Shown: one piece after another, positions 7,846-14,628 of the stretch
Numbering within the stretch: the first letter of the stretch is position 1
Layout: every line of letters starts with the position of its first letter
IMG/VR virus record: IMGVR_UViG_3300031623_000061
Location: 1 to 21,458 of that record
DNA from: a virus
Length of the DNA stretch: 21,458 bases
Reading direction: 5' to 3' (one strand)
The notes under the pieces: model-generated
Database searches by the model: none
Told to the model about the DNA's origin: nothing
What the model saw: the letters and a program-made list of their open reading frames with translations, nothing else
Translations under genes and position numbers: made by a program

Positions 7846-8153
7846 CAGCTACCACCTTTCATGCTCAGCGCAGCCCAGAGCATCGATGCCATCCCGGCGA
7901 TACCAGCGCCTATGACCAGTTTCTTGGCGTGGGCTTGCATATTCTCTGCAGACTTCCTGGAGCGTCTCAAGTAAGCGAAGTCAACTTGCGCCTGGATGAT
8001 ATGGTCAGTGTCAGCGGTATTTATACCGAGTTCCTGAAACGTCTCCTTGACGACTGCGTGGCCGGTTTCTCTGGCTATCTGCATCGCTTGCGACTTGGTG
8101 CAGTACTCATCGCCATCGTTGCGCCGTCTGCTGTCTTCGTGATCTTCAGCCAT
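7845..8153 (-). CDS. C-terminally anchored small membrane protein, holin-associated
   Basis: 102 aa. The N-terminal half is charged and helical: YCTKSQAMQIARETGHAVVK and FQELGINTADTDHIIQ, then YLRRSRKSAENMQAHAKK. Residues about 79-97 form one membrane segment (LVIGAGIAGMASMLWAAL). Short phage proteins with a CTKSxA motif, an LGIxxxD motif, an LRRxRKS motif and one C-terminal membrane helix are common immediately upstream of holins. They may be holin partners, antiholins or pinholins; the sequence does not say which. The stop abuts the 3-TM holin start. Confidence 0.65.
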   Translation of the reverse strand: MAEDHEDSRRRNDGDEYCTKSQAMQIARETGHAVVKETFQELGINTADTDHIIQAQVDFAYLRRSRKSAENMQAHAKKLVIGAGIAGMASMLWAALSMKGGS

Positions 8154-8158
8154 GTCTA

Positions 8159-8794
8159 TTACCTAGCTCTTGCTTGTGAAACGCCGCCGCCGCCGGACGG
8201 AAATTCTGCCCAGGCCGCGTAGATATATGTCTCAGCTACGTTGGGGTCAGTTGCGATCCGTAGCTTAAAGCCGTTGCTGAGAAGGTCGATGTTGTTGGCG
8301 GTTAGTTCAACCCCGGTTGTAAAGAATAGCGAGTCGTTATCGACGTTGTATCCCTCACGCTCACTATCGTAGATGTACCATTCGCAAGTGCTATCTATTG
8401 ATCTACAAATAATCATCTTGGGGCGAAACCCACAATACACAAATGTACCGTCAGCCGCGCCATTGCCTTCATAGTTCCCCAGTTTGCTAAACCCCTCGAC
8501 GCTGTGGAAGGCAGAGAACACATGGGCTTCCCCAGAAGCGTTGGGTCCACTGGTACTGAGAGAGATCAACGTGCTGGATGGTAGTGTAGAGTTCCAATAG
8601 CTCGCAGCGGACGCTGCCGCCGCATCTAGTCGGTCATCGAATGAGTTTTTATCCTTGTTAGACTTAGAAACAAATTGACTCAGGTCTTGCATGACGCGGG
8701 CTAGCTGCTGCTTAACGACAGCATACCCACCAGCGATAGTGCAGACAAGGATTGCAATCTGCACTATCGCTGGTGGGTATGCTGTCAACTCCAC
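8159..8794 (-). CDS. N-terminal membrane segment fused to DUF7483-like tail-fibre domain
   Basis: 211 aa from GTG 8794. GGGAG lies 7 nt upstream, within the end of the preceding gene. The frame extends back to ATG 8842, but that lies inside the preceding gene and lacks a ribosome site. Residues about 7-27 are a membrane segment (PPAIVQIAILVCTIAGGYAV), followed by a short polar helix (KQQLARVMQDLSQFVSKSNK). From about residue 75 to 199 the sequence matches the DUF7483 pattern as I know it from phage tail fibres: VEGFSKLGNYEGNG, ADGTFVYCGFRPKMIICR, WYIYDSEREGYN, LLSNGFKLR and ETYIYAAWAEFP. A GGGG linker and SQARAR tail end the protein. DUF7483 normally sits on large fibre proteins, so attachment to a membrane anchor is odd. 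The coding region for the membrane segment is a perfect inverted repeat. The call is by pattern, not by search. Confidence 0.65.
   Translation of the reverse strand: MELTAYPPAIVQIAILVCTIAGGYAVVKQQLARVMQDLSQFVSKSNKDKNSFDDRLDAAAASAASYWNSTLPSSTLISLSTSGPNASGEAHVFSAFHSVEGFSKLGNYEGNGAADGTFVYCGFRPKMIICRSIDSTCEWYIYDSEREGYNVDNDSLFFTTGVELTANNIDLLSNGFKLRIATDPNVAETYIYAAWAEFPSGGGGVSQARAR
8717..8786. repeat. Perfect inverted repeat: 29-bp arms, 12-nt loop
   Basis: Positions 8717-8745 are the exact reverse complement of 8758-8786, checked base by base; the loop is 8746-8757. Both arms lie in the coding sequence of the DUF7483-like gene, starting 8 nt after its GTG codon (8792-8794). The arms are in the same register on both strands, so each strand reads TAYPPAIVQ at one arm and CTIAGGYAV at the other. 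There is no T-run after it, so it does not look like a terminator. Confidence 0.97.
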
Positions 8795-8798
8795 TGCC

Positions 8799-8972
8799 TT
8801 ACTCCCGCAGCATCTGCACAATCCTGAAAACCAAGAATGCAATGGTCAGCAGGCCGACACTGATGCCGATCACCTGATTTATATAATCAAGCGCACCAGC
8901 CCAGGTGGTCACCGACCCCCCTAAAATAATCGATCCCTCTTTGACATTATCAGCAAAGGCTTGACTGATCAT
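8799..8972 (-). CDS. Small single-span membrane protein, holin candidate
   Basis: 57 aa, ATG 8972 overlapping the stop of the upstream gene (ATGA junction), TAA at 8799-8801. The N-terminus is polar (MISQAFADNVKEGSIILGGS), followed by VTTWAGALDYINQ. A membrane segment covers about residues 31-52 (INQVIGISVGLLTIAFLVFR). The C-terminus is short with positive and negative charges (QMLRE). Size and topology resemble class II/III-type small phage holins such as those of T7-like phages, and it begins a run of membrane protein genes leading to the 3-TM holin and lysozyme. No specific family recognised. With two further membrane proteins downstream, it could be the holin proper or an antiholin. Confidence 0.6.
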   Translation of the reverse strand: MISQAFADNVKEGSIILGGSVTTWAGALDYINQVIGISVGLLTIAFLVFRIVQMLRE

Positions 8973-9454
8973 ACCAGTGTCGCTCTGAGCACCTGGATCT
9001 GCTCATCTAAGTCTTTAATTTTTTTCTTGGCGAAAGCAATGTCACTTATAGCGATGTCTCCGAATTCCTCTCCACGTCGCATCTCGCGCAAGGAGCGAAG
9101 AGTTGATAACTCAAGGACAGCGATCTGCCGTAGGATAGGGTGGTTTGTCCGCTCTTTGATACTCGCAGCCGACTCAGCCTCCAGGGTGCGTGTCACGGTA
9201 ACCGTATCGGCGGCAGCATCAAACACTGGGTCACTGGTTGAGGCAACGACAGTGCCGGAGCCTGCATCCATCTCAGTGACCGTGTAGACTTTGAAATTTC
9301 CTGCCGAGTCACCAGCCGATGCTGCATGAATTTCTGACTTAGGGGTGGTTGGCAGAAGGATACGCATCTTGCCGGGGACGCCATCAAACACAAGAGATGT
9401 CGTATCTCTTTTTAGGACAACTTGCGCCGTGTCTGTATTTACTAATGAAAACAT
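8969..9454 (-). CDS. Appendage-module protein with beta N-terminal and helical C-terminal half
   Basis: 161 aa; AGGAG lies 6 nt before the ATG at 9454. Residues 1-95 are beta-rich (QVVLKRDTTSLVFDGVPG, VVASTSDPVF, DTVTVTRTL). Residues about 95-161 are charged and helical (SIKERTNHPILRQIAVLE, FAKKKIKDLDEQIQVLRATL), ending in a likely coiled coil. It lies directly downstream of the fibre-type genes and its stop overlaps the 57-aa membrane protein. I do not recognise a family. It may be an attachment or trimerisation factor for the appendages. Confidence 0.6.
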   Translation of the reverse strand: MFSLVNTDTAQVVLKRDTTSLVFDGVPGKMRILLPTTPKSEIHAASAGDSAGNFKVYTVTEMDAGSGTVVASTSDPVFDAAADTVTVTRTLEAESAASIKERTNHPILRQIAVLELSTLRSLREMRRGEEFGDIAISDIAFAKKKIKDLDEQIQVLRATLV

Positions 9455-9463
9455 TTTAAACTC

Positions 9464-10120
9464 CTATGCTGGACCGATAGACGCGGTAACACCGGCTGAT
9501 GCCGACCCCGTCCCGCCTGTCCGTACAGATGTAATAGCAAGTGGCGTTGACGCCGTGGCATTGGCGAGAGATGCACCAGAGGATAACACTGCATATTCCA
9601 TATTTGTCTCGTCATCCTCTGTGATGCCGGTCCATGCAATAGCTGTAGCAGTATTAAACGTGGAATATCCTATCGTTATTCCCCCCGCAACCGTGTTTAC
9701 ATTCAGCGTCATAGTCCCAGTAGATTCAGACGTTGCTGTGTCATTGGCTGTCGAAGATGCACCGTAAGTCGCCCAAACAGCGATAGCGCAGCCGTCATGC
9801 TGACCCGTTAGAACGATATCAGCAGTAGTGCCTGTTGGAACTGACGCGATCCATAACTCAGCATCAGCCGTGTCAGCAGCATTGAATCGTACCAACGCCG
9901 TCGCACTGACACCCCCTACCGTCACAGCGGTTAGTACACCGGATGCGTTATTATGCGCCGTAAAGCCCACCACCACTTTTCGGTTTGCAGCAGCCGTGCC
10001 TATAGCCTGGGCTGAAAAGGTAGTGGAACTTGATGCAGCAGGGTCAATAGCCGACGCTGTAAACGTCACCGTGGCTGCGGCGATACTAGCGGGAACCTGG
10101 AATATCTGGCCTAAACTCAT
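9464..10120 (-). CDS. Thr/Ala/Ser-rich beta protein, probable virion appendage
   Basis: 218 aa; ATG overlaps the tail-fibre stop (ATGA), so it is probably made with the fibre. The composition is dominated by small residues (Ala, Thr, Ser, Gly) with alternating hydrophobic positions, for example RKVVVGFTAHNNASGVLTAV then VTVGGVSATALV, ELWIASVPTG and IAVWATYGASS. This suggests an all-beta fold. Proteins with a VTIGGVSAT-like core recur in appendage regions of environmental phages, without known activity. A receptor-facing or decoration role is likely from neighbours; unproven. Confidence 0.55.
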   Translation of the reverse strand: MSLGQIFQVPASIAAATVTFTASAIDPAASSSTTFSAQAIGTAAANRKVVVGFTAHNNASGVLTAVTVGGVSATALVRFNAADTADAELWIASVPTGTTADIVLTGQHDGCAIAVWATYGASSTANDTATSESTGTMTLNVNTVAGGITIGYSTFNTATAIAWTGITEDDETNMEYAVLSSGASLANATASTPLAITSVRTGGTGSASAGVTASIGPA

Positions 10121-11550
10121 TGGAGTGCCGTGATATGCAAGTGTGAAAACCCATTGATGCGATTGCAGTACAACATGAAGTCGTCGGCGTTCGTCGTCGT
10201 CAGACTGTCACCCGTAACAATCGTCCAGCCGGAAGTTGTCACCGCGCCCGCTGAAGCGTTATTCGTCAATTGAATAACCAAGCTCGAACTCTCCGCCATA
10301 GGGGCGAGGGTGAACGCGCCCCCGTTGACTGCCTTCTTGCCGTTGCCGCCGCTGTAGATCGGAGTGTAGCTGCCGCTCGACTTGGTTCCGTCATCGTCGT
10401 CGGTCAGACCGAAGCCAGCCGTTAAGACATCATCGACATCGGATATTAGATTGTCGGCGTCGTATGCCTGCACGTTGGTGCCTATGACCAGTCCAGTTAT
10501 TACGTTGCCATTCAAATCCAGATCGCCGCCAAGCTGCGGGGTCGTGTCGTCCACGACGTTGGCCATCCCGCCACCGGTGGCACCAATATCTCCGGTACGT
10601 GAGAACATAACACGGATGCTATCGGTGTCTGCGAATGTACTGTTGCTGTCCACATGAGTGACCGCAAGCTCCGTCCAGCCTGCATTATCGGTGAGCCCGG
10701 TGATGTCGAACACCGCATAATTAGCCGGGGTGCCCGGCTCCACAATGCGCAGATACCCTTTGACAGTACTCGAACTATCATCCCAGGAAGCAATCCACGC
10801 GGCGATATCTGGGTTGCCCGCATCAGCAGTGGTGTCATCGATTGCAATGGCGGTCACGCTAGCCACGGTCGCGTTGTTGTACCGCAGGATACCCGCGCCT
10901 GGGTCAGCCATAGCAGTGGTCGTCGAAAACGTGAACTTAGGCTGCGCAGCTGAGGCTTCCCCGGTGGACGTAACGACATCCGCGTTGGTGGAGACAACAT
11001 CCGCGTTGGTGGAGACAACATCTGCGTTGGTGGAGACAACATCTGCTGCCGTATCAATAGCGTCCTGCGTCGTCGTAGCAGCATCGGCGTTTGTCGTGAC
11101 GACATCCGCGTTAGTGGAGACGACATCCGCTGCCGTAGCCGTAGCGTCAGCATCAGCGTTGGACTCGCTGGTCGCAGCATTGGTCTCGCTGGTCGCAGCA
11201 TTGGTCTCGCTGGTCGCAGCGTTGGTCTCGCTGGTCGCAGAGGCAGTGACAGTCTCGGTGAGCCCAGCGGCGGTTACACGCAACTCAATGCGGTCACCAG
11301 CAGAATACGCCCGGCCAGTCGTGCTCTCCTGCGCCCGAACAATGGTAAGTGTATCCGTGGAGCGAGTGGTGCACTTGATGATCTCTAAGTTATTCGAGGT
11401 GTCGATGAGCGTAGCGTAGAAGAAGTCACCGCCAGTGGGTGACGGATACCGTGTACCTTCTCCAGCGGCCACAGTAGCCGTCGTGGCAACATCCGTGATG
11501 CCGCTAGCAAGCGTGCTGTACGCGTTGTTCGTAAATAGCGCGGTTCCCAT
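10117..11550 (-). CDS. Tail fibre protein with heptad-length tandem repeats
   Basis: 477 aa; GAGGAG lies 7 nt before the ATG at 11550. Residues about 1-95 form an N-terminal domain (LFTNNAYSTLASGITDVAT, GGDFFYATLIDTSNNLEII, TIVRAQESTTGRAYSAGDRI), the type that attaches fibres or appendages in many phages. Residues about 104-195 contain two families of 7-residue repeats, TSETNAA and ADVVSTN. These are typical of trimeric coiled-coil or triple-beta shafts. The C-terminal part (about 200-477) is mostly beta, with DTTPQLGGDLDLNGNVITG, a motif widespread in phage fibre tips, near residue 340. A trimeric fibre used in host binding is the most likely role. The DNA repeats allow shaft-length change without frameshift. 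Confidence 0.85.
   Translation of the reverse strand: MGTALFTNNAYSTLASGITDVATTATVAAGEGTRYPSPTGGDFFYATLIDTSNNLEIIKCTTRSTDTLTIVRAQESTTGRAYSAGDRIELRVTAAGLTETVTASATSETNAATSETNAATSETNAATSESNADADATATAADVVSTNADVVTTNADAATTTQDAIDTAADVVSTNADVVSTNADVVSTNADVVTSTGEASAAQPKFTFSTTTAMADPGAGILRYNNATVASVTAIAIDDTTADAGNPDIAAWIASWDDSSSTVKGYLRIVEPGTPANYAVFDITGLTDNAGWTELAVTHVDSNSTFADTDSIRVMFSRTGDIGATGGGMANVVDDTTPQLGGDLDLNGNVITGLVIGTNVQAYDADNLISDVDDVLTAGFGLTDDDDGTKSSGSYTPIYSGGNGKKAVNGGAFTLAPMAESSSLVIQLTNNASAGAVTTSGWTIVTGDSLTTTNADDFMLYCNRINGFSHLHITALQ
10981..11043 (-). repeat. 21-bp tandem repeat in tail-fibre shaft, 3 units (ADVVSTN)
   Basis: Three units of 21 bp starting at 10981, 11002 and 11023. Units 1 and 2 are identical and unit 3 differs at its first base. 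Diverged copies lie further along near 11095-11130. Each unit encodes seven residues, read on the minus strand as ADVVSTN. Confidence 0.9.
11158..11241 (-). repeat. 21-bp tandem repeat in tail-fibre shaft, 4 units (TSETNAA)
   Basis: Four contiguous 21-bp units starting at 11158, 11179, 11200 and 11221, differing at only a few bases. Each encodes a seven-residue step of the type TSETNAA, with the outermost copies diverged. It lies about 115 bp from a second, unrelated 21-bp repeat array in the same gene. Confidence 0.9.
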
Positions 11551-11561
11551 AAGTTAGCTCC

Positions 11562-12212
11562 TCAAGCCCATGCTACTTGGCGAACAGTGGCGGTCGCCCT
11601 GCCTGCGCCTAGGGTGGCTCTAGCCCTCCGCTCAGTAACCTTAAATATGAATTGCTTTGCGTGGTAAGACGCCAGCTCGTTGTCGCTCCACGTACGCTCA
11701 GGAAGCGTCAGAAGATGTTGTAGAGCGCCGTGCATGATAACAGCCTCGAGATCGTCCATCACAGCCTCGTTCATGCCGGTAGCCGCGTGAGTGGGCTTCT
11801 GCGCTACGAACATCTCAATGGTGTCAGTGCTGTTATCCGGAACCAAGGCCACGTACAATGTGAGCGGGCTGACCTGGAGGATATACCGTGGCGTCGCACG
11901 CTCTGCGGCCACACTAGAGGGGTACTTGGGGTACATCTCATGCATCTGCTCTAGCGTGACGGGGGTCAGGAAGCTGCCGTTGATGTTGGCGGTAAGGATA
12001 GTGTGCACCTCCGCCCCTGCCTCTGGCACGAATGCGTACTCGTAGGTGCCCGCGACCATAGTGACGGTAGCGTGCTTATATCGCCATGCGCTGGTGCGCT
12101 CACAGACGTCAATCGCAGCATCACGGATGTAATTCACGATAACAGGTTGCGGGCACCCAGGCACACTAGGAGCGATCCGGTTTACGAGATCAGAGAATAA
12201 CCGAGTCGCCAT
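11562..12212 (-). CDS. Head-tail adaptor-like protein (second of two)
   Basis: 216 aa; ATG at 12212 overlaps the upstream TGA (TGATG). An N-terminal helical part (LFSDLVNRIAPSVPGCPQPV, IVNYIRDAAIDVCERTSAWR) is followed by a beta middle (HTILTANINGSFLTPV, TLYVALVPDNSTDTIEMFVA) and a C-terminal helical part (VMDDLEAVIMHGALQHLL, SYHAKQFIFKVTERRARATL). This helix-beta-helix layout with a P-x-x-T/L strand pair matches adaptor proteins that form the ring between portal and tail. Position just before the fibre gene agrees. The fold is inferred by pattern. Confidence 0.65.
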   Translation of the reverse strand: MATRLFSDLVNRIAPSVPGCPQPVIVNYIRDAAIDVCERTSAWRYKHATVTMVAGTYEYAFVPEAGAEVHTILTANINGSFLTPVTLEQMHEMYPKYPSSVAAERATPRYILQVSPLTLYVALVPDNSTDTIEMFVAQKPTHAATGMNEAVMDDLEAVIMHGALQHLLTLPERTWSDNELASYHAKQFIFKVTERRARATLGAGRATATVRQVAWA

Positions 12213-12859
12213 CAGACCACCTCGATCTTGAGCGGCTGCCCAGCGTTCTCGGTATCTGTTACGGGGAGGGATGCAACGGTGGCCCCAAGCTCTGCCATGA
12301 ATAAATCCTTGTACATCTTGGCCCGCCCATTAGTCACATGCTCGTTGTCAATGGACTCTGCCAGAAACACTACAACATCTACCAGCGCAGGTACATAGGC
12401 ATCTGGGAGGAGGGTAACCGTAGTCGTCCCGTCGTACGTGGCTGGCACCTGCGAATACTCGATGTTAAGCGTCTGCGCTGCGGGAGCCTGCGGGTAGATG
12501 AAAAACCTATTGGGGTTGCGGACATGGCGCATCCAGTTAATGGCTGCAGCCTCAGTGTCGTTCGGCCATGTCGGGATGGTCTGATCCAGCACCTCCCGGT
12601 CTGCCTCCACCAAGCCAGTACCGCCAACGATAGAGTACACCTCGATGATACGAAGTGAGTCCGTGGGCGCAGTCTGGATAACCTCTCCTTGCGTGCACAA
12701 CACGGTGTCAACATAGGAGAAGAGATCAGGACGCAGGAGCTGTATCCGCTTCAGCCCTTGGTTACACAAGTCCAAAAGGAACACATCACTGTAGCGATAT
12801 GTGACCGTCTCATCCTGGATGATCCGACGTACCGCTGTTATGATGTCGTTCAGGATCAT
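12212..12859 (-). CDS. Head-tail adaptor-like protein (first of two, DUF6682-like)
   Basis: 215 aa; ATG at 12859 overlaps the upstream stop (ATGA). The N-terminal helices read IITAVRRIIQDETVTYRYSD and LLDLCNQGLKRIQLLRPDLF. A beta middle has LRIIEVYSIVGG and RFFIYPQAPAAQTLNIEYSQ, followed by VPATYD. The C-terminal helices have LPDAYVPALVDVVVFLAESI and GRAKMYKDLFMAELG. The pattern (helix pair, FxIYPxP strand, LPxxYxxxLVD helix, AxxYxxxF helix) is that of phage adaptor proteins next to portal and capsid genes. I connect it with the DUF6682 adaptor family from memory, which a profile search would settle. Confidence 0.7.
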   Translation of the reverse strand: MILNDIITAVRRIIQDETVTYRYSDVFLLDLCNQGLKRIQLLRPDLFSYVDTVLCTQGEVIQTAPTDSLRIIEVYSIVGGTGLVEADREVLDQTIPTWPNDTEAAAINWMRHVRNPNRFFIYPQAPAAQTLNIEYSQVPATYDGTTTVTLLPDAYVPALVDVVVFLAESIDNEHVTNGRAKMYKDLFMAELGATVASLPVTDTENAGQPLKIEVV

Positions 12860-13131
12860 TTGGGTAAGCCCTTGGACGCGTCCGCTGAAATAGCAGCCTT
12901 ACCGGCCTTGGACTTCTTGGGCTTCGCCGCCTCGACAACATCCTCGTCAGTGGACAAGTCCAGCTTTGACTGCCGCCCTACCTGACTGGCAGGGATGTGC
13001 TTCTCCGGGAATGCAATCTCCGCAGAGACTTCTTCCACAGCGGGGTTCTTCGCGAGGATATCGTTGTGCCCGTAGATTGTACCGTTTGTTTTGTGCCGGA
13101 GCCAGCGGCCCGGCGTAGCGAGGGTAACCAT
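12856..13131 (-). CDS. Small Lys/Ala-rich structural-module protein, unknown
   Basis: 91 aa from ATG 13131, preferred over ATG 13179 because GGAGGAGGA lies just upstream and the longer form would start within the terminator. The N-terminal half has VTLATPGRWLRHKTNGTIYG then NDILAKNPAVEEVS, possibly a small beta domain. The C-terminal third is rich in Lys, Ala, Asp and Ser (KPKKSKAGKAAISADASKG) and probably disordered. It lies between the internal terminator and the adaptor genes. No family recognised. Confidence 0.65.
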   Translation of the reverse strand: MVTLATPGRWLRHKTNGTIYGHNDILAKNPAVEEVSAEIAFPEKHIPASQVGRQSKLDLSTDEDVVEAAKPKKSKAGKAAISADASKGLPK

Positions 13132-13143
13132 GCTATCCTCCTC

Positions 13144-13173
13144 CAGAAAAGAAGGGGGGCTGCTTAACCCCCC
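13144..13173 (-). terminator. Rho-independent terminator after the capsid genes
   Basis: On the minus strand, six G (complement of 13168-13173), an 8-nt loop and six C (complement of 13154-13159) form a hairpin. It is followed at once by TTCTTTTC (13146-13153). It lies 12 nt after the TAA of the 160-aa gene and before the next ribosome site. It probably gives partial termination, lowering expression of adaptors relative to capsid. Confidence 0.8.
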
Positions 13174-13184
13174 AACCAATCAGC

Positions 13185-13667
13185 TTACTCCGGACCGGAG
13201 CAATCGATCATAACAGCCCAGACACGAACGACAGCAGTGTCGCACGCGTTGACCTGAACCAAGTCAATCGTATCGGCAGCACTGTAGTACTTGCCTTTGC
13301 CGAGGCCGATGATGACGTTCGGCGCGCCTTCAGTAAGCACATGCGTCGGGCTGTAGCCCGCAACAGCGTTACCATTGACACCATCGAGGTAGCCATCAGG
13401 GTCAGTGCCGTCGCCCAGATCGAACGTCTGGGTGGCACCTTCCGCCGTGGTGACATCGATGCCAGCCGAGATAACGAACGTCTTAGCTGGGACATGGATA
13501 GCCTGCAGGATATCAGTAGCACCAAGCGCCGTAGCACCAGCCGCCAAACGAGCTGCAGTAATAGCTGCGAAATCCATCTCAACCGTAGCGCAATAAGCCG
13601 CGCTGGTGTTGGCGTTATGGCTCGCAGAGCCTTTGTTATACCCGAGGGTATCAGTGTAGGTAGCCAT
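13185..13667 (-). CDS. Capsid-associated protein (possible decoration protein)
   Basis: 160 aa, with one of the strongest ribosome sites in the window (AAGGAGGA 8 nt before ATG 13667). It lies 20 nt after the major capsid gene and before a terminator, which suggests high expression together with capsid. The sequence is beta-rich with Gly/Ala/Thr (ATALGATDILQAIHVPAKTF, GIDVTTAEGATQTFDLGDG, then KGKYYSAADTIDLVQVNAC). No enzymatic motif is seen. A head decoration or stabilisation protein is the simplest reading from position and expression signals; no family was recognised by name. Confidence 0.6.
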   Translation of the reverse strand: MATYTDTLGYNKGSASHNANTSAAYCATVEMDFAAITAARLAAGATALGATDILQAIHVPAKTFVISAGIDVTTAEGATQTFDLGDGTDPDGYLDGVNGNAVAGYSPTHVLTEGAPNVIIGLGKGKYYSAADTIDLVQVNACDTAVVRVWAVMIDCSGPE

Positions 13668-13687
13668 GATCTAATCCTCCTTCAGGA

Positions 13688-14608
13688 CTAAGCGATGGTG
13701 ACAATGCCAGCAGTCAGGGCAGTCGGCTGAACGACCTTGTACCCATAGACCTGCAGACCACGAATGATGTCCCCGAAGGTGGACTCGGCACGCAGAGTTT
13801 CCATGTTGGTCATCTGCGAAGCGAAGGTCAAACCCTTCTTGTGGCCGGAGTAGATGGTGAACTCACCAGCAGCACCGGTAGCGGACAGAGGCAGGTTGTG
13901 CGACACGTAGATCATAAAGCGATCAATCATGCCAAGCCGACCATTACGCAGCGGCGAAGAGCCGTCGCCCGTGATGGAAGCATCCTTGAGGTCGGACTGC
14001 TTGATCAGGCCAGCCATCTTGGCGGGGATGACCATGAAGCGATCCTGCTCAGGGATGTTGGCTTCATCAAGAACCGTACCGTGGTTGATGATTTCAGCCA
14101 GCACATTGGAGGTGGTCAGGGCGTTCGGAGTACCCGTGACACCAAGATCGATGGCGAGAGTCTGCGCACCGGCGGTAAGCCCCGTGTTCGTAGCAGCGAT
14201 GTCGGTGACGAGGTTGGTCAACACATCAGTGTCGATGACAATCTTCATCTGCTCGGAGGCGTCTTTGGACCACATGTCCATCATCTGGATGTCCGACTGG
14301 ACTTGATCGACGTCGTCTTCGACACAGGCGAAGTACTTGCCCTTGTCGATGAGCAACTGCAGCTTCGGGCTGTCGGGGTTCTCAGTCGTCAGGGTCTGAC
14401 CTTTGACGTAGTCCCGGATGTTGATCGTCGGCGTGGTGCGGATGTTGACCGTATCACCGTGGGCCTTGATCTCGCCTTCGTAGTCGGTGTTGGAGATAGC
14501 GGACAACACGGTGGCGTCGTAGAAGTTCTCGATGAGTTTTCCGCTCCAGATTTCCGGAATGAAATTCCCAGTGTAGGCCGGGTGGCCGGGGGAGGTAGCG
14601 TATGCCAT
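13688..14608 (-). CDS. Major capsid protein
   Basis: 306 aa; AAAAGGAG lies 7 nt before ATG 14608. The N-terminus (GNFIPEIWSGKLIENFYDAT, VLSAISNTDYEG) followed by GDTVNIRTTPTINIRDYVKG matches the start of phage major capsid proteins of podovirus-like genomes, where a P-E-I-W-S motif precedes the core. The rest shows alternating helices and strands (YFACVEDDVDQVQSDIQMMD, RFMVIPAKMAGLIKQSDLKD, FMIYVSHNLP), and ends with LRAESTFGDIIRGLQVYGYK. An HK97-like fold is expected. Placement directly after the scaffold gene and before a decoration-like gene supports the call. Confidence 0.88.
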   Translation of the reverse strand: MAYATSPGHPAYTGNFIPEIWSGKLIENFYDATVLSAISNTDYEGEIKAHGDTVNIRTTPTINIRDYVKGQTLTTENPDSPKLQLLIDKGKYFACVEDDVDQVQSDIQMMDMWSKDASEQMKIVIDTDVLTNLVTDIAATNTGLTAGAQTLAIDLGVTGTPNALTTSNVLAEIINHGTVLDEANIPEQDRFMVIPAKMAGLIKQSDLKDASITGDGSSPLRNGRLGMIDRFMIYVSHNLPLSATGAAGEFTIYSGHKKGLTFASQMTNMETLRAESTFGDIIRGLQVYGYKVVQPTALTAGIVTIA

Positions 14609-14628
14609 GATATGGCTCCTTTTGTTAA

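Noticed and set aside
8717-8786. Inverted repeat as a transcription terminator
   Set aside because: No T-run follows on either strand, and it lies within an open reading frame just after a start codon.
8159-8842. Longer 227-aa start for the membrane/DUF7483 gene
   Set aside because: The extra 16 residues lie wholly within the 57-aa membrane protein gene and no ribosome site precedes 8842. GTG 8794 has GGGAG at proper spacing.
10981-11241. Repeat arrays as a CRISPR locus
   Set aside because: Units are contiguous 21-bp coding repeats without spacers, in frame in the tail fibre gene.
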